Positions 1 to 8,679 of a DNA stretch of 27,832 nt are shown here, piece after piece (within the stretch, counting starts at the first letter, position 1; each line of letters begins with the position of its first letter). The position numbers and the translations under genes were made by a program. This DNA comes from Zancudomyces culisetae (lineage: Eukaryota; Kickxellomycota; Harpellomycetes; Harpellales; Legeriomycetaceae): contig LSSK01001377.1 of the NCBI GenBank assembly GCA_001969505.1, positions 1 through 27,832 of the forward strand, written 5' to 3'. Under the pieces are notes generated by a model. That model was not told the DNA's origin. It did no database searches and saw nothing but the letters and a program-made list of their open reading frames with translations.

Positions 1-834
1 CATCAACTTTTTTGATTTTTCCTGTTGAGGAAATAAATGTTCTACAGCTTCTGTCTTAGCTCTCGTTTTAACTTCTATTTTAAATCCTATCGTATAGTCG
101 TATTCAACTACCACTATACCTTTGAAATCTTCGATTGTGTCATTATCGATGCTTTCGTTCGGGTTAAGCCTGGAAAGTCTGTGACTTTTTTTGAGTTTTC
201 TTGGTAGATTCATTATTATATTCTGTCTCTCTGTACCAATGCAGCATATAGCCTCGATACCTTTCTTGAAGTTTTTAAATTCAATATCCTCTACTTTTAT
301 TACTAAAAACTTGCGAGTACTAATTGGTGGAAATATATCGTGAAAAGTCGAAGTACTCTTTTCGGTATTAGCTGAAAATCTCATATCTATATTTCTGCTC
401 TTCAGGTTCTTGTTCTTGTTTTTATTCTTATTCTTTTGAAAAAGTTTTTTTAAAAGGGAGCCCTTGGGTTCATTACCATGGTCAAATTCACTTTGAAGGT
501 TCTGCACTCCTACCATTTGGAATTCGTTGTCCACTTCTTCTGCGACTACGGTTGAAATGCTATTACTACTGGATTCAATGTTATGGTCGTTTAAATTGTT
601 GGCTTTAGAGCTTATTTTAAGCTTTTTAAACATATTTCCCAGCGAGTCTCCGGTACGCTTGAGTTTACTTCTGCTCGTGTTTTTGTACTCGTCGAGTATC
701 AAGGCACTTTTTTTCCGCCCTGGTTCTCGAATATCTTGGCAATCCCATGCATGTACTTTTTGCACTAGCTGATTGTAAAGTTCGTTATCCTGGATTTTGG
801 ATTCGTTTCCAAGTACTATATGAATGTTTTTCAT
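1..834 (-). CDS. Unrecognised protein, N-terminal 278 residues (3' end off the left edge)
   Basis: The minus strand is open without a stop from an ATG at 834 to the left edge, giving 278 codons. An in-frame TAG at 868-870, with no intervening ATG, fixes the start. I do not recognise the protein. Residues 1-60 are mixed and charged. Residues 60-160 look disordered, rich in K, N and S, with an alternating NK run at about 135-143 and basic clusters (KKLK near 70, KKLFQKNKNK near 129). Residues 175-260 are more ordered and strand-like (KFLVIKVEDIEF, then ICCIG, then GIVVVEYDY, then GFKIEVKTR). This alternation of short hydrophobic strands resembles a C2-like or anillin-type beta sandwich, but the match is impressionistic. 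No catalytic motif, signal peptide or membrane segment is visible. The long open frame and normal codon use make it a likely real gene; function is unknown. Confidence 0.7.
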   Translation of the reverse strand, partial: MKNIHIVLGNESKIQDNELYNQLVQKVHAWDCQDIREPGRKKSALILDEYKNTSRSKLKRTGDSLGNMFKKLKISSKANNLNDHNIESSSNSISTVVAEEVDNEFQMVGVQNLQSEFDHGNEPKGSLLKKLFQKNKNKNKNKNLKSRNIDMRFSANTEKSTSTFHDIFPPISTRKFLVIKVEDIEFKNFKKGIEAICCIGTERQNIIMNLPRKLKKSHRLSRLNPNESIDNDTIEDFKGIVVVEYDYTIGFKIEVKTRAKTEAVEHLFPQQEKSKKLM

Positions 835-2853
835 TTCGTCTCTTGCTTCCCTGTTTAGTTGTCTATGCTATTAATGTACGTTATTTTACTCCTGGTCTTG
901 AAAGTTCTCTTTTGTTTTATAACGCTCGTTTCTTGTATCTAGTTTCTTGTTTTTGCTTTTTGCTATTGTTTTCTTACTAATTTTTTCTGTATGTTGTTTC
1001 GTTTGCTCATAAAATACAAAAAGTTGTGAAATTTGCTTTAGCTTTCGTAAATACTGATATTAAGGATATATATATTGCTTATTGGATAACATTAGTCTAC
1101 AGTGTATACGAAGATTGGTTTCAAAGTGAATAAATATATTGTTATATTTTTTTGATGAAGGGAATAACGTTTCTATGTGTGTGGAAAAGGGTTGGATTTA
1201 TATTGAATTTATAATGTCCATTGTATTCTGCTTGCCAGTTTATTTTTTTGTGAGCATTTGATGTGAAAAAAATATTAATAGAATTTGGAAATTGCAATGA
1301 ACAATGGTAGAGGGAAGGTGGGGGAGAAAAGGCGTTGATTTGGAATGATTTAAGCGCTTTGTGGAAATAAACCCGATTCAATTAAATGCTCTTGAAATAG
1401 CCCGTTTTTCTTGCAATTTCAGTTTTTTCTCCTTAATTTTCTGCTTTTCTGTTTTTCTGTTTTCATATTCCTTTTCCCTTAATTAAAACAAATCAGGCAA
1501 ATCAATACTTTTCAATGTGTTTATTTTTTACCAATTTTTAATCGCCACAAATTAAAAACCCATAAACATTCAACCTTACGTAATACCGTTGATCCACACC
1601 TTCCTCGTTTTCTCACTCCCCCCCTTGCAATTTACAAGACAAAACTTTTATCAAAGAAAAATCAAGTATTCAATGCACTCACACCATAAAAAAACGACAA
1701 ACGAGGAAAACTTGAATAGAAAAGACCTTTTAAATCATCATGTATCCGCTTTAGTGCGTTTAGTGTTTTTCTTTCTTCATTGAATAGATAATAAGGCCTT
1801 GAATATATTTAATTAAGCAAGTTATTTCCAAAATTGTTGGGATAGGAGCAGGAGTGAGTTAAAGTGAGTGTGAGTGTGGGGGTAGGTGCACAAGTTGGAT
1901 TTGAGAGCCGCAGGGAAAGTGAAGAGAAAGAGGTAATATTTGTCATTTTTTCTGTTGGTAAAACATATATCAGTATTGTCTAAAATTGTAAGTTTAACCG
2001 GAAATTAAATTAAAATAGCAATTGATATTTTCCAACAATACGGGTTTACGTCCAATAAAACTGCGAGTCTTTGTAGACATAGCTAAGAGAACGCATCTAA
2101 TGCTTCTTGGTTGAGAAGAGATGCAGAATTTTTTTTCCTCCTTTCCCTCTTTCCTTTCTACCTGACTCATTAAAAATATCGATAACACTATAAAACCAAA
2201 TCTAGCCATACATCCGGTCTGCTTAACACTCGCACTGTCAATATATATAGAGTATTGCATGCAGACTTATACAATTCTGAATGGGTATTGGCTCCTTTGC
2301 ATAGTAAACACATCACACCACTCTACACCACACTGTATCTCCTCCTGCTTCTCCTCCTGCCTCTCCTCACTCCAATATAATGATTGATTTCTGTAACCAT
2401 TCTTGATAAAAATGACTTTTTTGAATCATTTTTTTGAACCTATCCATCCCTCTCTATAGCCTCGTTCTTCAACAAAACAAAATAACTTTTGATTTTGGGT
2501 GATTAAAAAGTACAGTTCCAAGCGTATAGATGCTTTACACCACATATATGCATTAATAGATCGGATATCAAACCAAACTATTGAAAGGTATCTCATATTC
2601 CAATAGTCGGGTCATTCGAGTATAATGTGCAGTAAACATCCTTTAAAGTTAGCTGAGCAAAGAAAAAAATACTAAAAGCATAGCACCGAGCGCGTGCGCT
2701 TATGATACCAATGAAAGCAAATATGCTTTATTTTCAATCGTCATTGTACTTTTAGATATAACGTAGCAGTCACCACCAAACGTAGATTGGTGCAACATCT
2801 AGAAAATATATTAATAAACGAAAATAGGGATAAAACGATAAAAATATGAAAAC
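835..2853. other. Gene-free AT-rich interval between the left-edge gene and chitin synthase A
   Basis: This interval must hold the promoter of the left-edge minus-strand gene and the 3' end of chitin synthase A. The only open frames are short (up to 88 codons), with no recognisable sequence, and look like chance. Visible structure is limited: a GTGAGT-rich stretch near 1852-1890, a pyrimidine tract with two copies of a 12-base CTCCTCCTGC-type unit at about 2338-2366, and many A and T runs. I see no tRNA, rRNA or snRNA signature on either strand. Confidence 0.6.
2727..2732 (-). terminator. Candidate poly(A) signal (AATAAA) for chitin synthase A
   Basis: The plus strand reads TTTATT here, so the chitin synthase A transcript carries AATAAA about 120 nt after its stop codon. 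Both position and sequence fit a canonical polyadenylation signal. The motif is common in AT-rich DNA, so this remains tentative. Confidence 0.35.
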
Positions 2854-5800
2854 TTAATGTAATTTTTGAAGCTCCTCAAGAATAATAGTGTTGATGACAT
2901 CCCTTCGGAGTTTGAGCTCAGCAGGACCTATTCCAAGGGCACCTGCGACTTGGTTTCTGACGTCCTTTTTGGAAACAGTCATCAGATCACATCCTCCAAG
3001 AATTCGTGAAACAGCTGACCTAATAGCTTCATCAGGAATTCCAGATTCCCATGCCTGTGGAGCAGGTGCAACATTGTTAGTTGTATTCTCTTGTTGGTCC
3101 ATAACCACTTGGTTCATGGCGGCAGCATTTACCATATTGGGGGCAAATTGATTTTCGCTATAAGCTGGGGCGGACATATTTGGTATACTGCTGTAAGGAG
3201 AAACCATTCCAACTCCTGGGTTAGCCATGTTCATGTTCGTGTTCATGTTCATGCTATTGTTAGGAATCATACCACCATAAGTGTTGTTTATAACCATGCT
3301 CTGGTGTTGAAGTGGAGATGGTACCCCAAACTCGGCTGCGTTTACAGGAACAGACATTCGGTTAGCCATGTTTTGTGACATGTGATCTGGAACCATTCCC
3401 GAACTGGCAAAAGAAGGATTTTGTCGCATTGGAACCCCTGCTCTAACCATATCAGGATTAAAGCTGTTGCGATAGTTTGGATCAACAAAATTATTGTTGT
3501 ACATCATACTAGCCCTCTGGTTTTCATCCCAAGCTTCATTGTAACCATTGTGATGTGGGTTGATAGTAAACTTAGATACGCCGTTGTTTTGATATCCATA
3601 TCCATATCCATACCCACCACCTTCTGGAATATAAACAGATGCTGTAGCTGAGCCAGGACCAGAAGTCATAAGCCTGCTCATTGCACGTGGAATGTTTCCA
3701 ATGGCCGATCCAGATCGAGGCACAACACTGCCAAGCTGGGAGCCGTTTTCTTCCTTGTCCTTGTTGGAGCTCATGTCCCACACCAACTCTTTCTCGTAAT
3801 CAGACCACTTACGCATGGGTATGGTGGCGGGATCAAATAAATCGGCTTCATCGGCATTGACTAATATTTTTGCACCGGATTCACCTACTACAATTCTAGT
3901 ATTTCCCCATGAAAAGTCATCAAAGTGCCAGAAAGAATATACTGGAATGATACAAGAAAACAATGGAATTGCCAACAAGTATATAATCATCCAGCCAATG
4001 TGTTGCCATTGCCTGTGGAATATGAAGACCAATGCTTGCATAGCATAAATACCAACCAATAGGTATACACTGACGTATGATGTGTTCGCGTCTGCCGAAG
4101 TGAGCTGGTATGCCAATATAGCCAAATATCCGAGAGTTGCAGGCATCACCAATGTTGAAATGAGATCTATGAACACCACAAACCTCATGGAAAAGCAACA
4201 GAATCCACACATGTTAGAAAGAAAAGCAAGCTCAAAGAGATTGTGGACAGTCGAGTTGATCCATCGACGACGTTGAGATACCAAAATACTCCAACTATCT
4301 GGAGCATTTGTTTCACACTTGGCATCGGCAATAAATCTCGTCTTGTAATATGAAAAGTTCTTTAACATCAGCGTTGTTAGATATCGGTCCTCACCCAGAT
4401 ACAAAAGATTCTTCTTGTGCAACGTGTCGGCCTTGTTTGTTGAATACTCCTCAATAATATTGTTAGCAATCAACAAGGGTGCTTTATCGACTCCCCTCAT
4501 TCTGTACATGGTGAAACATCCAGGCAAACAGGTAACTGTACCAAACAGCGATTCAAAGGCCTTTGACAGATGATGCGCAATGAAATACTCATATACCTGC
4601 ATCATGGTTGTCCACGATGACTTTGCATTGGCGAGTCTTGTTTCACCACAAATTCCCATTGTCTTTGAGTCGTGCTGCAAAGCAGAAACCAGCCTGTTTA
4701 GTGAGTCTTCGTAAACTATTGTGTCGGCATCAACCATAAACACTAGCTCGTAGTATCCTGGGTTGACACCAATAACATTTTTGATTTGATGGAACATTTC
4801 CAGTTCGAGTGGAGTCATTGGAGAGTTGAAGTGTACCTTATTAAAGAATCTCATCAATAGGATTTGAGAATCACGCTTTCCTCTGTTTCCTGGTTTGGAC
4901 CTTTCAAGCGGAGTTCCACATTTGGCAATAACCAGGTAAGGAACAACTCTTCCTGCTATTTCGTACAACCCTGAATAGACTTTGGCCATGTTGTGCTGTT
5001 TCATGCCATCACCAAGAGCAATGTAGCTTAGTGCCTCAGAATCCTCATTTGAATTTACACCTAGTATATCCAGTACTATTCTGGGAGTCGGTCTATCATT
5101 ACCAGCTCCCATAATCATTCCGTCACAAACAATAAACAAAAGTTTTCGCTTATCATCATATTTTAACTTGGCTAGAGAGTCTATGGTACCTCTCAGCGAT
5201 TCTTCACCCTCTGTATAACATGGAATGTTACATACGACAAAAATGTTTGATGGCTCTGGCTCTCTGTTGGATCCGAACCTAATGGAAGCAATGAATTTGA
5301 AAAATATAATCGATACAATAAACACTGAACCGGACAACAACATATAGTTGGCAACATAACAGCGAACCGATTTTCTGATATCAACGACACCCATGTAAAA
5401 CGCTCCTCTTAGACAGTTATAGCTAAGTTGTGCAATCTTTGGTTTTAGCTCAGCATATTTTTTCCACTGTTCTGTGACATCCTTTCCAGGGTTGGATTCA
5501 AATAATACTTTAATGTCATTGTCAAGGAACTCTCTGTTGGAAACTGTTGTAGTGTCATTGGAAATTCCATCAGGTGTAATCAAAAACGGTGCTCCTCCTG
5601 AATTGATGTAGTTGGTCAGATCAAACACCTCGCCATTTATTATGCTTCTGTATTTAATCACATCTGTATTAGAAGCAGTATCAGTTGGACTATCCTTTAA
5701 TATGTATTTCGGATCGATAGCTATATTTCCTGCACGTCTGGATTTTCTCAGTACTCTCATTACGTGATACTGGTAGTAATTGAATGCCTGGTCATCGTCT

Positions 5801-8679
5801 GGATGTCTGTACCATCTGTGGTCATGATAGTATACATCTGAGTATAGTGAGGGTTTATCCTGTAGTGATAGTCGAGGGTCAATATCCAATCCAAGACAGA
5901 CAAAAGATAGCTGGAATGGGAATAGGTATGATAGATCTTTGCCTAAATAATTTCTGTCTGCAATATACTTAAAGTTGATACCAGCATGGTTGAAGTCTTT
6001 AACATTAAATACCTCACCACGAACAGAAACAAGAGCATCTTTGGCCGTACTATGACCAGCAAGTTCCTGCGCTGAGTAGATGTTTTGTTTTGGGCATATT
6101 ATCACACCCAGCCCACCTATCCAAAACAGTACCAGGGCACACAAGTAGAAAATAATTGAGCACAATGCAAACTTTTCCCTCCATGCCGTGACTTGATCAC
6201 TTCGCTCAAGCTTGGCAAATTTCTTAATCATGGGATCAGGTATCCACCACGTAAAGAAGGTTGTAGCACGCAACCAGTTTCTGCGAGTACTGGACATCTG
6301 ATCCTTTTTGACCTTGGTATCATCAATATCCTTTTCCTGCGTCTTTTTCCCTTTCTTATTCTTTGATTCTCCACCACCAAGCTTGTCTGAATCCGCTTCA
6401 TTCTTTTCAGAGATTAATTCTGAGTCTTCAAACGAGTCTTTCTCATTCAGCTCCAAATCCTCTAAAGACTTTTTAAATACGGTAGGACTGCTCTCAATTT
6501 CCGTTCTTCTAAGCGGATCGTCCAGTTTTCGCCAACACGAGTAGCTGACAAAAACCTTGGTCTCCCCTATACTCATGTCAGCGCTGCTAAGCTTCATGTT
6601 TGATTTAAGCTTCTTGCATTTCTCCTTTGCATTTATCGATGAGTCGGTTAGTAGCAAACTTGAAATCAACTCATCATACCTAAAGCAGAAATCTTCATGT
6701 TTCATCGCCGCCGCAAATTCCACGCGCTTTCTCCTAACCACATCACCCAAACTATACGCCTTGACCTGTGCCCGGATTATTTTGCTTTCAGCGACTCTTG
6801 GTCTAAAGGAGCTGTTGGATTTCATACACAAAACAAACCAAGGAAGTGTATCGTCAAGAGTAGTAACCAAATCGGTAATATCCCGCTGGAATTTGGTGAC
6901 TACACACTCACCAGATTTTGTGGGTGTGGCTTTGGCTTTTTGTTTTTTAGTTTTTGTTGGAGCATACTTGGTAGTATCCTCAGTGTTGCTAAACAAACCA
7001 GCAATAAATGTATTTTTGGACCCATTGGAGTATCTGTCTCCTACAAAGATTGTGGTAAAGTCATCAACCGAGGATTCCATGTTGAGCGGAGTAAACTTAT
7101 CCACCATATACGTGGTACTTCCAAAAAAGTGCTGGACTCCAAATACATTAAGATCGTTTTTGCTGTCCACGTTTACGTAGAATGGGTTTGATGCCTCGGC
7201 TTTTGAAAACATTCGCAGCGCTTGCATACTTGCGTCCTTCCCCTTTAATCCAGTGTCAAACCTTTTTTCTTTATTTACACCAGTTTTGTAGGCGTTATAT
7301 TGCTGATCCAACACCGCAAAGAGTCCATCTGGTGCCTTCATAAACAAGTCAAGACATTTGCTACGGTCTTTGTGTTTGACCACTGGCACACTTTTTAATT
7401 TTTCTGCAGCATACTCTTCGTTGCCCAAGGTAAACACTTGGTAGTTCATGAAATGGTGCATTCTTTCAGCAAGATAGTTGAAACACATCTGGTAAAATCC
7501 AATTTTTTTTCCTGCAGCATACCCCGGCATATCAACCAGCCCAATAAATGTATTAACCTCTGCTTCATCCCTGCATAGCTGCTGATTAATGGTATCAATG
7601 ATCCAGTTTACAAGCTGCTTGTACAGAGTTCTTGCCAGCTCATGCTTTCGTTCGTTTGCTCCCTCAATGTCCAACACCACCTCAACTCTTTGTCGCCCTA
7701 TTAGCTGCGACTTATTTGTTATTGCTTCTTCCAGTGTCTTTTTCTCAACCCCAAGGCTATCGACCACAGATTCGATTCCATTCACAATCAGCTCTTGTCT
7801 ATAACTATTCGAATCTTTTCTAAAAGTTAGATTTCCCAAGGCCAAAATACCAGCCAAAACTTTGAATATCGATTTGATACTTTTGGTGTTAATCTTCATG
7901 GCTTTCATAGCCTGAGTAAGCTGCTCAAAGCCAATCCCATCATCAGTATGAATAAGATTGGTATCTACCTCGGCCTTTTTTAGATATTCGAATGAAATTC
8001 CACCACCTATACCAATTCCCAGCTCCTCACGCATTTTACCTGACCCATTGGCCAAATAATGAAACACATGAAAGTTTCGTTCACTGTTTCCAGGATGGGT
8101 AACCCTGCTCAGTTCAAGGTGATAACTTATTGTTTTACACCCAATTGCCTCTGCATTATCGTCAAACTGCACCTCCTGATAAATCCCAGATCTCGATGCA
8201 TTTACATGACTGGTGTGAGCATTTGTAAACGCCTCAATCACTACATTTGAAGCTCTCACAAGTCGAAAGACATCTTGAGGCTTTCGTTTTTCCTTGAGCA
8301 ATGAAAGCATCGCCAACGCCAATTTGCGCTGAGATGTTTTTCCACCCCCACTCTCTCCCAAAAATATCAACGATTGGTTCAACTCCGTTTGCTTCATGTG
8401 TAAGTAGGCAGATTCGGCCACTTTGAAGATATGTGGTTCCATCTCCTTGGCATTTTTATCCACCTTTTTGAAATCTTCGACATACAACCGCGCAATATTG
8501 TCTCCATAACACATTAGCTCTTCGTTTGGGTTAATGTGAACCAGCATACGTGCCCCAATTTGCGTATATACCTGAAGTTTGTTCGCTTCAAATTTTTCCA
8601 GCAACTCCCTAACCACCTCGTCATCAGTGGATGAGCCCGCCCTTGGACCTTTTGCAAGGTCAAAATTCTTTGGTTCCAT
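2854..8679 (-). CDS. Chitin synthase with myosin motor-like domain (class V/VII type), paralog A
   Basis: This 1941-aa protein should polymerise UDP-GlcNAc into wall chitin at the plasma membrane of growing tips and septa. Residues 30-730 form a myosin-like head: P-loop GESGGGKT at 108-115, a switch-I-like NASRSG at 160-165, a switch-II-like DMPGY at 383-387, and a converter-like end near 710-725. A charged linker (730-800) precedes two membrane helices (about 836-862) and cytochrome-b5-like modules (about 865-1000 and 1009-1090), then another helix (about 1108-1130). The GT2 synthase core spans about 1145-1500, with VDADT at 1316-1320, EDRYLTTL at 1430-1437 and QRRRW at 1469-1473, so catalytic residues look intact. 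C-terminal helices lead to SWGNTR at 1590-1595. A Met/Asn/Gly-rich tail (1640-1875) ends in a DEK_C-like helical domain (1880-1941). The ATG has A at -3 and G at +4. Expected to be active as a synthase; motor ATPase activity is uncertain. Confidence 0.95.
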   Translation of the reverse strand: MEPKNFDLAKGPRAGSSTDDEVVRELLEKFEANKLQVYTQIGARMLVHINPNEELMCYGDNIARLYVEDFKKVDKNAKEMEPHIFKVAESAYLHMKQTELNQSLIFLGESGGGKTSQRKLALAMLSLLKEKRKPQDVFRLVRASNVVIEAFTNAHTSHVNASRSGIYQEVQFDDNAEAIGCKTISYHLELSRVTHPGNSERNFHVFHYLANGSGKMREELGIGIGGGISFEYLKKAEVDTNLIHTDDGIGFEQLTQAMKAMKINTKSIKSIFKVLAGILALGNLTFRKDSNSYRQELIVNGIESVVDSLGVEKKTLEEAITNKSQLIGRQRVEVVLDIEGANERKHELARTLYKQLVNWIIDTINQQLCRDEAEVNTFIGLVDMPGYAAGKKIGFYQMCFNYLAERMHHFMNYQVFTLGNEEYAAEKLKSVPVVKHKDRSKCLDLFMKAPDGLFAVLDQQYNAYKTGVNKEKRFDTGLKGKDASMQALRMFSKAEASNPFYVNVDSKNDLNVFGVQHFFGSTTYMVDKFTPLNMESSVDDFTTIFVGDRYSNGSKNTFIAGLFSNTEDTTKYAPTKTKKQKAKATPTKSGECVVTKFQRDITDLVTTLDDTLPWFVLCMKSNSSFRPRVAESKIIRAQVKAYSLGDVVRRKRVEFAAAMKHEDFCFRYDELISSLLLTDSSINAKEKCKKLKSNMKLSSADMSIGETKVFVSYSCWRKLDDPLRRTEIESSPTVFKKSLEDLELNEKDSFEDSELISEKNEADSDKLGGGESKNKKGKKTQEKDIDDTKVKKDQMSSTRRNWLRATTFFTWWIPDPMIKKFAKLERSDQVTAWREKFALCSIIFYLCALVLFWIGGLGVIICPKQNIYSAQELAGHSTAKDALVSVRGEVFNVKDFNHAGINFKYIADRNYLGKDLSYLFPFQLSFVCLGLDIDPRLSLQDKPSLYSDVYYHDHRWYRHPDDDQAFNYYQYHVMRVLRKSRRAGNIAIDPKYILKDSPTDTASNTDVIKYRSIINGEVFDLTNYINSGGAPFLITPDGISNDTTTVSNREFLDNDIKVLFESNPGKDVTEQWKKYAELKPKIAQLSYNCLRGAFYMGVVDIRKSVRCYVANYMLLSGSVFIVSIIFFKFIASIRFGSNREPEPSNIFVVCNIPCYTEGEESLRGTIDSLAKLKYDDKRKLLFIVCDGMIMGAGNDRPTPRIVLDILGVNSNEDSEALSYIALGDGMKQHNMAKVYSGLYEIAGRVVPYLVIAKCGTPLERSKPGNRGKRDSQILLMRFFNKVHFNSPMTPLELEMFHQIKNVIGVNPGYYELVFMVDADTIVYEDSLNRLVSALQHDSKTMGICGETRLANAKSSWTTMMQVYEYFIAHHLSKAFESLFGTVTCLPGCFTMYRMRGVDKAPLLIANNIIEEYSTNKADTLHKKNLLYLGEDRYLTTLMLKNFSYYKTRFIADAKCETNAPDSWSILVSQRRRWINSTVHNLFELAFLSNMCGFCCFSMRFVVFIDLISTLVMPATLGYLAILAYQLTSADANTSYVSVYLLVGIYAMQALVFIFHRQWQHIGWMIIYLLAIPLFSCIIPVYSFWHFDDFSWGNTRIVVGESGAKILVNADEADLFDPATIPMRKWSDYEKELVWDMSSNKDKEENGSQLGSVVPRSGSAIGNIPRAMSRLMTSGPGSATASVYIPEGGGYGYGYGYQNNGVSKFTINPHHNGYNEAWDENQRASMMYNNNFVDPNYRNSFNPDMVRAGVPMRQNPSFASSGMVPDHMSQNMANRMSVPVNAAEFGVPSPLQHQSMVINNTYGGMIPNNSMNMNTNMNMANPGVGMVSPYSSIPNMSAPAYSENQFAPNMVNAAAMNQVVMDQQENTTNNVAPAPQAWESGIPDEAIRSAVSRILGGCDLMTVSKKDVRNQVAGALGIGPAELKLRRDVINTIILEELQKLH
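3228..3254. repeat. In-frame GTTCAT-type hexanucleotide repeat in the chitin synthase A tail
   Basis: Near-perfect copies of a GTTCAT/GTTCGT unit encode the alternating Met-Asn run at about residues 1810-1818 of chitin synthase A. A six-base unit keeps the frame when copy number changes, so length may vary between strains. Confidence 0.6.
3592..3614. repeat. In-frame ATATCC hexanucleotide repeat in the chitin synthase A tail
   Basis: About four copies of ATATCC encode the Gly-Tyr alternation at residues 1689-1696 of chitin synthase A. It lies in the poorly ordered tail between the last membrane helices and the DEK_C-like domain. Confidence 0.6.

Noticed and set aside
6557-7180. 207-codon plus-strand frame antisense to chitin synthase A
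   Set aside because: It lies wholly inside a well-supported coding frame, has low-complexity hydrophobic composition, and no family resemblance.
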